Source of the DNA: Eubacterium sp. UBA3279
GTDB taxonomy: Bacteria; Bacillota; Clostridia; Lachnospirales; Lachnospiraceae
Direction of reading: 5' to 3'
NCBI GenBank assembly: GCA_002361775.1
Contig: DETV01000105.1
Location: 31,457-95,456, forward strand
DNA: 64,000 bases
Below, in pieces: positions 17,852 to 28,220 of the stretch (positions are counted from its first letter, which is position 1; the number at the start of each line of letters is the position of its first letter). The notes beneath the pieces are model-generated. The model saw nothing but the letters and a program-made list of their open reading frames with translations, had not been told where the DNA came from and ran no database searches. The position numbers were made by a program, and so were the translations under genes.

Positions 17852-20800
17852 TTAATTGTTTTTTGTTACTACTTGAATATTCATAGAACTGCACAATTTT
17901 ACTATGCATTCTGATTTCTCATCGTCATTAAGTTTTTCGAAATAGATTAATACATCTTCTATTTTTCCATCCTTGATTAATTCATCAGCTTCCTTATCAA
18001 GTAATGCAATTTCACTTAATGTATCTTCTGATAAATAATCTGGTAAAACTTCAATAGCAGCTTTCCAAGTATGAACACTTTTTCGTGATCGATCTCCTAA
18101 TGATAGATGACGGTTTCTCCACTGGTTTTCCTTTGTTTTCAGTTTTTGATCAATTTCCGCAATAACCTCATCGATTATCTCAAGAACTTCAAAATCAAAC
18201 TCAGAATCCTGATACTTCTCTTGTATCTGCTTTGATTTAGATAAGAATTCTTTTCTTGATGAACTAGTCGCTACAAGTCCATTTACCTCATCAAGTAACT
18301 CAGACAGATTATCTTTAATCTCAACCAAGCCTTCTTCATCATTTGCAGATATACCTTTTTGAAGAACAAGATTGATCCGTTCAATCAGTTCATGGATATC
18401 ATCTGCTGACTTAATTTCCATCAGATCATCCCAGATATCTGCAATATCCTGCTCTATACGTGTTTTTGCCTTATCTAAAACAGAGAGCCTGTCTGAAAGA
18501 GCTTTCTGGATTTTTTCGCCATCTTTACCGAGAGAAAGTTTATATTTCTCAACTCTTTTCAACAACTCTTTTCCGTTTTTCAGCAAATCTTTTATAGCTA
18601 TATAAGATGTAAATCTATCCATCTTACTTAATTCCATATATTTACTATAATCACCACGTAATTCTTGTCTGGATTTGATTTCTTCTTGATTTTCAAGTTC
18701 TTTATTTTTCTGACGCTCAATCATGTTTGCATATGTTTGAAAACCAAGTGCGCTCAGCTTATTTTGTATTTTAGTATTATGATTACGGAATGTATTCATT
18801 CCTTCAATGGATTTACAGTACATATTTGCAACATATGAAGCAATATTATCATCAATAAATTTTACGATAGCAGATTTTAAACTTTGAAGATTTTCTTTTG
18901 ACACCTCATCAAAATCATAACCATTATCCATAAAATATCTACTAATGGATATATCAGATAATTTTTCCATTGCTACAATGGCATTATACAGACTGGTATT
19001 TTCAACGGCTGCATCGTATTGCTCCTCAACATCTCCGATTACTATATCCCAATCTCTCTTTGCGTTTGCTCCTTTATCTAAAAGATTTTTCGCAAGTAAA
19101 TACTCTGTCTCAATTTCCTCCGGCACTTCATCTGTCTTTGTAAGTCGTTCCAATTCTCTTGCAAGAGCGGCAACTTCTGACATAATTCTATTATCTTGAA
19201 TCCTGGTAAACAGACGTTTGTATTTTGTAACTACTTGACCTGCATCAACTACAATAAATGTTGAATCACGAATAACATCTATTTTGATTTTTTTATCTTT
19301 AATGATGACAAGCTCTTTCCAGTTATTGATATTTCTAATCTCATCTTTATATTTAAAGCGCAAGCAATAACTGAGATTAGCACAAATAACCGCTATCATC
19401 AGAGTAATAATATCTTCACTCATACCATATGGCGGTTTGCTATATTCATCAAAAATGTCTGAACATTTTTTACTTGAATTACCGGTAAGATCCTTTACGA
19501 TTTTATCATACACAATCTTAGCGCGCTTATCTTCTGGTGGTGTAATGCGATACTGATTGTTAATACATTTCCAAGATGTATTACTTGAACACATAAGAAT
19601 CGCTTCAATCCTATTTCTCACCTCGCTCGAAAAATTATGTATGCTATCTTGATTTATCGTTCCAGACAAGAGCATTTTGATGATTGAACAATAATTAGTT
19701 CCTGCCTTGGCACCTAAGTTATTATTCTTTGTTATAAAACCATCAAACCAGAAGGAAACCGCGTTAGGATATATTTCTTCAAATGTATTTGTCAAAAACG
19801 CTGCCATCCGTGTTGTAATTCTCTGAACTCCAGTGGATAGTACCCGGATTCTCTTTTTCTTTAATTCCTCAAATTCATCTTTTAAGTTGCTTTCTGCTTG
19901 AGCAAAGCCATCTGTAAAATGCCTTTCATATTTTTTACGATTAAGATCGTCCATATTATCAAACACATAATATTCTGTAAGATAGTTAAACAATCTGTTT
20001 TCCTCATCATTAATCAACATGATAATAACCGGCATTCCATCAAACAATTGAGCAAGTGCCTGTACTTTTTCAAGTTGTGCAGAATCACTATCTTTATTCA
20101 TATATAACCAGACCAATCTACCTTTTGCCACTGTAGAACTAATAGAACTTGTCCAGTCTTCAACATACTGCTTTGCCCGTGCCTGTGTGAATTCTTCAAT
20201 TGGATAGAGTTCCTGTTTAAATTTCCACTCATTTGTTGAAATCTTATGAACGGTTCCAAAATTTGTTGTCTGTAATTCTAGAACCCCAGCAATCTCTTGG
20301 ATTTTCAGATTTGCTATATAAGATGGTGGAATATGTGTAGATGCAATCAATCTTTTCTTAATTACTTTAAAATCATGTGCACCATTTGATTCTTCCATAA
20401 AATCAAAAACATTTGCATGATCATCATAACCTAAGACTGCATACTCATTCTCTAACCAGTTCAGTTCCTCTTCTATTTCCTTAACCGACAAACCTGAAGC
20501 AAATGCCAGCGCAGCTTTCGCATCATTGTAATCTGTAGTTCTAAAACGTAAAATTCGAAGTATTAGGTTTGCTCTAAGGACCGCAAGCGATTTATCCGAT
20601 AATTTATCTCCAAATTTTCTTAAAACATTATCATACTTAATGCACTGCTGTGATGGTTGCTTTCCATCCTGTTCAGCTGCTAGCATTTCAATGTAAAGAT
20701 CACCTCTCATTAATTCTTCAGGCAGAATAACTAGAGGAGTGTTTTGTATTTCATTATTTGAAATTCCTTCTATGTATTGACTAATCAGAGTAAGTGAAGA

Positions 20801-22114
20801 ACGATTCTGTAAATAATCCGAAAGTTGAGTAAGCATAAACGTAGATAGTGGATGCATAGGATAAATACCCTCAACAACAACTTTACGGAACAGTCGGTAG
20901 TCTTTCCACATTCCCTTCGTAATGAGCCATTTATTCAATTTCGAGAAAGCATTTTTCCATTCATTCTCTGTCTTTTCCTGCCAAGAAATAATCTGTTTGG
21001 AAAATTCACTTTTATCTTTTCGTTGAATAAGGTTTGCGAAAACAGTCTCCAGATTTGAAGAAATATAATACTTATCACTGCCGTCATAACGTCCGATATA
21101 ACGACTAATATTTTTCGTTTGATCCACTCGCTGCAAATAAGTTTTAATGTCTGACTGAATAAAATTAATGACCTGAAGTGCTCCATCTGCATTTTGTACA
21201 GACTCAAAAATTTGCTGTAAAGCAGAATCACCGGATTTAGCCGCATTGACACCGGAAGCATATTCTAAGTATCGTCCAAACTCATCGAACAAAATAATCA
21301 CATGATCAAACATTCCATTTATTCCACAATACTCAGAAACTAACATATCTAATATTGCGGATGCAGATAATCCTTCATCCCATCTGATTTCTTGTCCTGT
21401 TATATCTTTGTAAGCAGCATTTACTATTTCAAATGCAATTTCGTTTGTTAATAATTCCCTTTTTAACTTTGCTGTTAGGCGTTCTCCCTTTTCATTCCAC
21501 CCGTATGTCTTAGCTGCTTCCTCAAATATACCTATAGATGTAACAGAATTACGTTCAAAAAATAACTCTGCTGTTTCTAACGCTCTATTTAGTTTTCTTA
21601 AATTGTCATCAGGTAAGCCATACAACGCTAAACTTCTCTGTGCAGCTCGTAAAATTTCAGAATGCAAATTAAAATCGCGCATTCCATTAATAACCATGAC
21701 AAAATTTCTCGAATCACAGTTCTCTCTTATCGCTTGCGCTGACTCTTCATCAATTTTTCTAATATTCTCAATTACAGCAGAAAATGTTTGTGGCATATAA
21801 TTCGCTCCAGAAAAGAGCTGCCCCAAAGTAACTGCAAGATGAGATTTTCCTGTTCCATAATCTGCAATTGCTAATGAAGGAACTTTTACATTCTCATCGT
21901 TCAGTTTATCTGTGAGATTTCGTACTAAACTTATAGTATCAATACGTTTTTTACTACCTGAGGTTGCGTCTTCCACCCCAAAATAGTCTTTGCCATGAAA
22001 CACAAAGTTTTCTGCTACTTTTGAAGCCTTTTCCGGATCATAAAACCAATCAATCTGAACCGCACCTTCAAAATAAAGGTCTTTTCTAAATTCTAAAAGA
22101 TCTCCATATCTCAT
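17852..22114 (-). CDS. Second SspC/BrxC-like large P-loop ATPase
   Basis: 1,420 residues from ATG 22114 (AGGTG six bases upstream). Walker A AIADYGTGKSHLAV near residue 88, Walker B IILFDEFGRYLEY near 280, and YPMHPLSTFML near 440. These three motifs match, in the same order, ILIGAYGKGKSH, VVYDEFSKYLEN and YPLHPVSTF of the SspC-like protein at 32679-36287, so the two are paralogues, though overall much diverged. The C-terminal third is long coiled coil (KDLLKNGKELLKRVEKYKL). It begins 9 bases after a DUF4007-like gene, repeating the SspB-SspC gene order. Its role is unknown; an energy-driven loader for the adjacent nuclease-helicase is an inference. Confidence 0.7.
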   Translation of the reverse strand: MRYGDLLEFRKDLYFEGAVQIDWFYDPEKASKVAENFVFHGKDYFGVEDATSGSKKRIDTISLVRNLTDKLNDENVKVPSLAIADYGTGKSHLAVTLGQLFSGANYMPQTFSAVIENIRKIDEESAQAIRENCDSRNFVMVINGMRDFNLHSEILRAAQRSLALYGLPDDNLRKLNRALETAELFFERNSVTSIGIFEEAAKTYGWNEKGERLTAKLKRELLTNEIAFEIVNAAYKDITGQEIRWDEGLSASAILDMLVSEYCGINGMFDHVIILFDEFGRYLEYASGVNAAKSGDSALQQIFESVQNADGALQVINFIQSDIKTYLQRVDQTKNISRYIGRYDGSDKYYISSNLETVFANLIQRKDKSEFSKQIISWQEKTENEWKNAFSKLNKWLITKGMWKDYRLFRKVVVEGIYPMHPLSTFMLTQLSDYLQNRSSLTLISQYIEGISNNEIQNTPLVILPEELMRGDLYIEMLAAEQDGKQPSQQCIKYDNVLRKFGDKLSDKSLAVLRANLILRILRFRTTDYNDAKAALAFASGLSVKEIEEELNWLENEYAVLGYDDHANVFDFMEESNGAHDFKVIKKRLIASTHIPPSYIANLKIQEIAGVLELQTTNFGTVHKISTNEWKFKQELYPIEEFTQARAKQYVEDWTSSISSTVAKGRLVWLYMNKDSDSAQLEKVQALAQLFDGMPVIIMLINDEENRLFNYLTEYYVFDNMDDLNRKKYERHFTDGFAQAESNLKDEFEELKKKRIRVLSTGVQRITTRMAAFLTNTFEEIYPNAVSFWFDGFITKNNNLGAKAGTNYCSIIKMLLSGTINQDSIHNFSSEVRNRIEAILMCSSNTSWKCINNQYRITPPEDKRAKIVYDKIVKDLTGNSSKKCSDIFDEYSKPPYGMSEDIITLMIAVICANLSYCLRFKYKDEIRNINNWKELVIIKDKKIKIDVIRDSTFIVVDAGQVVTKYKRLFTRIQDNRIMSEVAALARELERLTKTDEVPEEIETEYLLAKNLLDKGANAKRDWDIVIGDVEEQYDAAVENTSLYNAIVAMEKLSDISISRYFMDNGYDFDEVSKENLQSLKSAIVKFIDDNIASYVANMYCKSIEGMNTFRNHNTKIQNKLSALGFQTYANMIERQKNKELENQEEIKSRQELRGDYSKYMELSKMDRFTSYIAIKDLLKNGKELLKRVEKYKLSLGKDGEKIQKALSDRLSVLDKAKTRIEQDIADIWDDLMEIKSADDIHELIERINLVLQKGISANDEEGLVEIKDNLSELLDEVNGLVATSSSRKEFLSKSKQIQEKYQDSEFDFEVLEIIDEVIAEIDQKLKTKENQWRNRHLSLGDRSRKSVHTWKAAIEVLPDYLSEDTLSEIALLDKEADELIKDGKIEDVLIYFEKLNDDEKSECIVKLCSSMNIQVVTKNN

Positions 22115-22123
22115 ATTTATCAC

Positions 22124-22945
22124 CTAACACAACTCGCTATATAACTCTCCCACTAGATCATCGGCATTGGCTAATCTCAAAATTGTATATGGCATCAACT
22201 GTCTATTCATTCTGATAATATCAGCGTCTGCTAAACACTCCAGCACTTCGTATTCAGTCTTCATATTCCAACCAAATGCTGTTCCAAAATGTAATTGTTC
22301 AAACTGAACAGATGAAATCTCATCTTGATTTTTGTAATGTTCGTTCCAATATTCGAGCAAGGTAATTGCATATACGAAAATGAACTCTTTATTATATGGC
22401 ATCTCACCCAATTCTATAGTCTCGTTGTTATCTGTTAACACCCTCAAACAATCAAAGAAACTATCATATGATCCAAAAAATGGAGCTACGTTTTTCGTTG
22501 TGACCTTTCCGTCTAGTGCATTTTCTAATTCTTTTAGTAAAAGATCTTTTTTTATGCCTGCTTTATATGATGGTAGGATTTTTTTGAAGACGGTGCTCCA
22601 TAATGGAGCACCTTTTTCTTCTCTTTGCATCATGCTGTGGCATAATAGAATTGTTAGTTCTTCTTGAAGACCCGGATCTTCTTGATACACAATTTCGCCA
22701 AGTTGTGTTCTGCTCAGCTTATAATCTCCGTCCTGTTTATCCCAATCCACTAACCCCATAAAAGATGCATAGTAAATATGTGGTTCTACCTTTCCACTAC
22801 TCTTTCCGTTTGGAATTCCGGTTAATGCCGAGATATCTTTTACGTTTCTATATTCAGCACCATCTGCAATTTCAAGTATTGCGGAAATATACTGTGTTTC
22901 TGGTTTAAAAGTTTGATGAAAATTCAAACTCACTACTTGCCCCAT
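22124..22945 (-). CDS. Second DUF4007-like (SspB-like) protein
   Basis: 273 residues, ATG 22945 two bases after the sspH stop. It opens with NFHQTFKPETQYISAILE and has TQLGEIVYQEDPGLQEELTI then LLCH and WSTVF, which align with TTLGEKIYEHDRYIEEIGT then LLQY and WYYFF of the clear DUF4007 protein at 36290-37183. A winged-helix-like N-terminus (VKDISALTGIPNGKSSGKV) fits DNA binding. In Ssp systems DUF4007 is found in SspB, the nicking partner of SspC and SspD. This copy lacks an SspD partner and is paired with its own ATPase, so it may sense rather than modify DNA. Confidence 0.65.
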   Translation of the reverse strand: MGQVVSLNFHQTFKPETQYISAILEIADGAEYRNVKDISALTGIPNGKSSGKVEPHIYYASFMGLVDWDKQDGDYKLSRTQLGEIVYQEDPGLQEELTILLCHSMMQREEKGAPLWSTVFKKILPSYKAGIKKDLLLKELENALDGKVTTKNVAPFFGSYDSFFDCLRVLTDNNETIELGEMPYNKEFIFVYAITLLEYWNEHYKNQDEISSVQFEQLHFGTAFGWNMKTEYEVLECLADADIIRMNRQLMPYTILRLANADDLVGELYSELC

Positions 22946-22947
22946 TT

Positions 22948-25900
22948 TTACTCCCTTTCTTCAAAAGAAATGACATTTGTAATTGTAGGTTTAGTTGCCC
23001 CAAATCTACCATTTGCAGCTACTCTATCACCTACTACGATACATTGTCCTTTCTTGAGATTTTTTAATGAACTTAACCACAGGTTTCCATCTGTCGGATC
23101 CAACTGTTTTGACATCTTTACCATTTCATCATCTGTCGGCTTAAAATACAATTTATTGGCTGCCTGTAACAATCTTACGACCTCATCATCCGCCAACACT
23201 TTAAGGGATTGAGTCGCAAACCAAGCTGACCAACCAAATTTTCGTCCCTCAGTCAAAATTGCAGCACTTGGTGAATTTGACTTATGTGAAAGATTCTGAG
23301 CTTCGTCAAGTATTGCAACAAACGGTTTTTCTTTACTTCCTACTTTCTTAGTATAATACCATGCATCCCAAAGCATTAGTTCCGTAATAATAACCTGCAT
23401 TTCTCTATCTATTGAGGTAAGCTGAAAGATATTAAGCTCTGGTTTCTCCGCATATAGTATTGTTCCCCAGTCAAATTCCTCATCTGAATTAAATTCAATA
23501 CTATAAAAGAATGGTGCCATTTTTGAAATAACCGACTGTGCAGTTCTATTATTTTTCTTCTCTTCCTCAAGCATTTCCTGGAATCGATTCATGTTCATTA
23601 GGTTTCCGTATTTCATTATACCTTTTCGGGCAGCTTCAAAAACTGCTGAAAACTGCTGATCTCCAAAATCATAAACATGCTTAAATATGTTAGCAATTCG
23701 CGCTGCCACATCTGCCGGTTTCTCTGGAATTGTTATTCCTGCAACTTCAATTTCCTGCCTTTTGAAAGGATTAATTGGAACCCCAGTATAGTAGATAATA
23801 TGTTGTTTAACAGAATCTCCCATTTTTTCTAAAAATGACTTTTCCAACTGATCAAATCTAAAACCTTCAGTATAATCAAAAACAATTGCTGAAACATTAT
23901 TTTTTGACAATTCATATAACATAGTCTGAATACTATACGTTTTTCCTTGTCCAGATGTGCCAGTTATCAACATGTGTCTATTAGCAAGTTGTGAATGTCC
24001 AAATTCCCAATAAACCGGATTTGACATTTTATCTTTACCAATTAAAACTCTTCCCGCATCAGTCAAAATCCGTTTTGATGTAACAATAGATTGCTCATTA
24101 TTTTCATCACTAACAAAAACATTCTCTTCGTTCTCTACAGTTTTTTGAATGGTTTCAGTTACTGAAGTAAATAATGAACCGTTATCAACGATAACTGATG
24201 TTTCATTCTTAGTAACATTTTCTTTTTTATCTATCGCTACTTCCGGTTTAATAGTTGAAACAACATCTGCTTTCGGAAAAGGCAGCACACGTTCGGTTCT
24301 TGTTTTTTTCTGAAATTCTTTGATTTCTTTTGTCAATTCCTTTTCACGGTTTTCAATCATCATAGATTGCTCTTCTTCACTTGCCAATGCAGATTCATCC
24401 ACCGCAACATAATCTACAGAGCTGTTATTTCCAAGAAGAAGTCTCTGAACAACTTTTTGTGGAATATCAAACATCTTAATACTGGAATTATCTGTTTCAG
24501 TTTCAGTTTCTTTATCCCCCTGCATATCAATCCAATATCCAAGCACTTTTCCAGACCAGGATATTTCAAAATTTCCATCTAACACGGATCTAAGTTTTGC
24601 TGACACTGCCGCAAACTCTGGGGTATTATCTGAAAAAGTCACTTGTGCAAATGCTAATGCACGGTATAGCTGTGCGTACCAATATCTACGTTTTATTGAT
24701 TTAGATCCCGGGTCAAACACAGTAGACAATCGCTTCATGCCATGTACAACTTGGCCATATGCCTTTTCTTTGTGTTCATCTGCTGTGGTAACACCCGCAA
24801 TTTTGCACTCAATAATTGTGGCATCCAAATGAAGTCTATCATCTGCAGTGTTCTTAACCTCCAACATTAAGAAGTCTGGTCTAGAAGCCGTCTCATCCTT
24901 TTCAATATCACTACTAAACCAATGTCTATATGAATCTAGATGGATCATTATTTTTAATGCGCTATTATTATTTGATTTCTTCTCTCTTAAGGATGTAAGC
25001 ACATAAGCCATAAATTCATTGACATTATGATCTTTTGGATTAACTGCAGAGAATAAACTAATTCCATCCAGTTTTCCAGCTTCATTTATGCAAACCTTTG
25101 CAGCTTTATCTATCTTACTTTTTTCCCATTTAAATAATTGGTAAAGACGACTAGATAAACGTCTCTCAATAGAAGCTAATATGCTTTTTCTGGCAGTAAT
25201 TGTAAGGTTATACTGTCCATATGCTCCTTTTCCGGTACTAAATCCAATAATTGAATACTCATCTTTATGTGCAGAATCATTTCTCAGTAAAGCTCCATCC
25301 ATACCAGAATCAACACAAACTACCCAATAAGCTTTTGTATGCAGTGAATGTACCATTTCCTGAATATATGGATCTATACATACTTCACGAACAGCAATAT
25401 ACTTACCACTAGGAACAGTTTCCATGTTATTTCTATATCGCACAATTTGTGTATGTGCATATGAAGCACTAAACTGTGGCTGAGATAATTCTATTTTTCG
25501 CTTAATTGTAGTTTCAGAAATAGGCGCTGGTTTATACACAATTGGGAATAGACAATCACTAATAGAGTGCATTTCTATTCCAGTATCCTTTGAAAACAAC
25601 AGATTATTAACTGTTAGCAATTCCATCATAAAAACAATATCGTTATTGCCATTTAGGAATTTTTCTAAATCTGATGCGCTTGTCCATTCATTCAAATATG
25701 TACGAATATTAACATTTGCATCCTGAGAAAAGAATTCATCCATCCAATATGAAAGATAATTTCTTCCTCCTTTATTTTCTGGTTTAACTAAAATCTTAAG
25801 GATAATATTAATTTTGCTCTCAGCAGCATTCTTTCTAACCACCTCAATATACTTGTATACAGCAGCTACTATTGGCTGCAACTCTATTGGATTAATAAAT

Positions 25901-28218
25901 ACAAGACTGAGATTATTGTCACTCTGGAATGCCTTTGTATAATCACGGATTACTCCATAGATCATTTTGGCATTATCATTCATTTGTGCAATTTCTTTTG
26001 TATCAAAATCATCATCAAAAATTGCATCCTTATGAATGATGTCTTTAAGGCGCGTTGTGTTCTCTAAATCACTTCTGGCAAATACAGAAAAATTACCAAA
26101 AGAAGCTGATGACCCAAAATACTGTTGTCCAGATGAAGGGAATAAATCAACTGCACTTTGGATCATGCTCATATGCTCAAGATTATTGATTACATAATTA
26201 ACTCCCGCTCTTGTTCCGGTTTCAGAATTATCATTCCACCACTCTAAACAGCCATCCAAAAAGAAGATGGTCTGATCTAACATCTTCTGAAGAGTTGCTG
26301 GATGCCAAGGTGGAACAATACAGCATTTAGCATCATTTTCTTTTGTAATTACAGTAGTATCCGCTTCAATATTGAATGCATGAATAAACACATCCAAAAT
26401 CCAGCGCAGATTCTCGGGTAGTGTATTTTCCGTTAATAGTTCTGATGTAGTAACATACTCGTTTACTAATTTTATTGCCTCTGATTCTGCCCCTTTGCCT
26501 ATCGATACATATAAACCATCTTGCTTTACAGTTTTTATGAATTTTGAGAATGCATAACCAAGCTTTAAAAACTGTGCAGTATATTTTGCATTTGAAGTAC
26601 TATTGTTCTTTTGAATGTAATCCATCAGATTGAAGGAAAACAGAAGAGAACTCTCATCATATAAATCATAGAATTCCTCTTCACTTTTTGCAAAAATCAG
26701 AGCGGACATTTTATTGTTTTGAGCCAAAGGAATGTAACTGATATTTTCATCGATACATACATCTTGATTACAAATATCTGCGTAATCATGAACCCACGCA
26801 CTAACATCTGCAAACTCCCACGTGAATTGGGGACTAATTTTCGCCGCATATGTTCCATCGCTTCTATAGCACTTTGCCGAGAACTCAATTTTACTAATAG
26901 TTCTATTTGCTGCAGCTGCCTTAATAATTCCTTGCTCAACATTTACAAATGCACTTTGCGGTGAAAAGATATTGGCAGGATATACTGATATTTCAACATC
27001 AACATCATTTAATCTCCATGAACGCTGATTAATAATTTCAACAATACCATTCACATGTCTGCAAATAGTCTTCCATGTTTCAACCAGCTGTTCTTTCTCC
27101 TCTATGTCTTCTGCTTCGGAATACAAACTAACAATGGTTCCCTGGGAAATTGCAAATGAAATCCTTTCTACATCTTCTCCAGAACAATTGAGTAACGTAT
27201 ACAGTAGGGCTTTTGTAAATACTGGAAGTGGATTTCCTATTAACTTAATATTTGTTTTTCTTTCAACAACAGGTCTAACAAGTTTAATATCCAAAACACT
27301 ACTTACAATATCAAAGTCAGTTCCCTCAAGTAATTTTCGGTTAATCTCTACATTCTCACCACGAGTATACTCCATAACAACTTTTGCAAATTGATCATAC
27401 CCAGTAATACTCTGTTCCGACCAACCATCCCAATCTGGCCCATATTCACCATTATCCGCTTTATACTTGTCAATCTTAGCTTGATAATCTGCATATTGCT
27501 TCATCGTCATTCTTCTAAACATAGAACGACTGATAAATTTGTTCTGCAATTCCAAAACATTCTTTTTTCCGCGCAATTCTTTACTAGTTGGCAAATTTCT
27601 TTCTCTTTTTGGCAGTCCCCAAGTATTTAAATTGGCAAAAAAGAGGTTAATGAAATCCTTTAAATCAGCAATATGATTTTCCCATTCATCAGCAATATTA
27701 CTTAATCGATAAACATCTGCTGGAACATATTCAAACAAATCACCATATAACTTATCAATAATGTTTTTTTCTGAATCTCCAAATTCAGACAGATACAAAA
27801 ACACTTCATTATAATGACAATCTATGTCTACAAGAATTGTATCCGATGTTATACAGTAGCAATTAAGCAGTCCGCCTTTATCTTCTTCTAATTCGGTTCC
27901 CATCAAAATAAGAATATTAGATTTATGAAGGTTTCTATATCTCGTTATACTTTCATTTTCAGCCACCCATCCATGCTGCTTTAGTGAATGAAGATAGGAT
28001 GTTTTAGTTGAATCTTTTGAGAAATATTGCCACTTATTGTTTGCCAACTTAATATCAACAGATAGATTTGATCCCTCAAATTCGTGAGTAATTGCTCTTG
28101 CCAGAGCATCATAAAAACGAATATCCTCGAAACCGTCAATTCGAATCATAGTTTCGCCATCTGAAGCTGGAATATTTCTTTTTATAATTTCAACTGTCTT
28201 ATTAACAATAAATTTCAT
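22948..28218 (-). CDS. sspH: SspH/DptH-like large DNA translocase-helicase
   Basis: 1,756 residues; ATG 28218 with GGAGG at 7 bases is preferred over the upstream TTG. The first ~1,400 residues are not a recognised fold apart from a possible nuclease-like patch (LDATIIECKIAG, ExK). The C-terminal ~330 residues are a HerA/FtsK-type ATPase: Walker A LITGTSGQGKTYSIQ and Walker B VAILDEAQNLSH, closing with ATQSLKVLADDEV. Size and domain order match DptH, the ATPase of PT-dependent restriction, and SspH of SspFGH. It would act on unmodified DNA together with SspF and SspG. It starts 2 bases after the sspG stop. Confidence 0.8.
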   Translation of the reverse strand: MKFIVNKTVEIIKRNIPASDGETMIRIDGFEDIRFYDALARAITHEFEGSNLSVDIKLANNKWQYFSKDSTKTSYLHSLKQHGWVAENESITRYRNLHKSNILILMGTELEEDKGGLLNCYCITSDTILVDIDCHYNEVFLYLSEFGDSEKNIIDKLYGDLFEYVPADVYRLSNIADEWENHIADLKDFINLFFANLNTWGLPKRERNLPTSKELRGKKNVLELQNKFISRSMFRRMTMKQYADYQAKIDKYKADNGEYGPDWDGWSEQSITGYDQFAKVVMEYTRGENVEINRKLLEGTDFDIVSSVLDIKLVRPVVERKTNIKLIGNPLPVFTKALLYTLLNCSGEDVERISFAISQGTIVSLYSEAEDIEEKEQLVETWKTICRHVNGIVEIINQRSWRLNDVDVEISVYPANIFSPQSAFVNVEQGIIKAAAANRTISKIEFSAKCYRSDGTYAAKISPQFTWEFADVSAWVHDYADICNQDVCIDENISYIPLAQNNKMSALIFAKSEEEFYDLYDESSLLFSFNLMDYIQKNNSTSNAKYTAQFLKLGYAFSKFIKTVKQDGLYVSIGKGAESEAIKLVNEYVTTSELLTENTLPENLRWILDVFIHAFNIEADTTVITKENDAKCCIVPPWHPATLQKMLDQTIFFLDGCLEWWNDNSETGTRAGVNYVINNLEHMSMIQSAVDLFPSSGQQYFGSSASFGNFSVFARSDLENTTRLKDIIHKDAIFDDDFDTKEIAQMNDNAKMIYGVIRDYTKAFQSDNNLSLVFINPIELQPIVAAVYKYIEVVRKNAAESKINIILKILVKPENKGGRNYLSYWMDEFFSQDANVNIRTYLNEWTSASDLEKFLNGNNDIVFMMELLTVNNLLFSKDTGIEMHSISDCLFPIVYKPAPISETTIKRKIELSQPQFSASYAHTQIVRYRNNMETVPSGKYIAVREVCIDPYIQEMVHSLHTKAYWVVCVDSGMDGALLRNDSAHKDEYSIIGFSTGKGAYGQYNLTITARKSILASIERRLSSRLYQLFKWEKSKIDKAAKVCINEAGKLDGISLFSAVNPKDHNVNEFMAYVLTSLREKKSNNNSALKIMIHLDSYRHWFSSDIEKDETASRPDFLMLEVKNTADDRLHLDATIIECKIAGVTTADEHKEKAYGQVVHGMKRLSTVFDPGSKSIKRRYWYAQLYRALAFAQVTFSDNTPEFAAVSAKLRSVLDGNFEISWSGKVLGYWIDMQGDKETETETDNSSIKMFDIPQKVVQRLLLGNNSSVDYVAVDESALASEEEQSMMIENREKELTKEIKEFQKKTRTERVLPFPKADVVSTIKPEVAIDKKENVTKNETSVIVDNGSLFTSVTETIQKTVENEENVFVSDENNEQSIVTSKRILTDAGRVLIGKDKMSNPVYWEFGHSQLANRHMLITGTSGQGKTYSIQTMLYELSKNNVSAIVFDYTEGFRFDQLEKSFLEKMGDSVKQHIIYYTGVPINPFKRQEIEVAGITIPEKPADVAARIANIFKHVYDFGDQQFSAVFEAARKGIMKYGNLMNMNRFQEMLEEEKKNNRTAQSVISKMAPFFYSIEFNSDEEFDWGTILYAEKPELNIFQLTSIDREMQVIITELMLWDAWYYTKKVGSKEKPFVAILDEAQNLSHKSNSPSAAILTEGRKFGWSAWFATQSLKVLADDEVVRLLQAANKLYFKPTDDEMVKMSKQLDPTDGNLWLSSLKNLKKGQCIVVGDRVAANGRFGATKPTITNVISFEERE

Positions 28219-28220
28219 AA

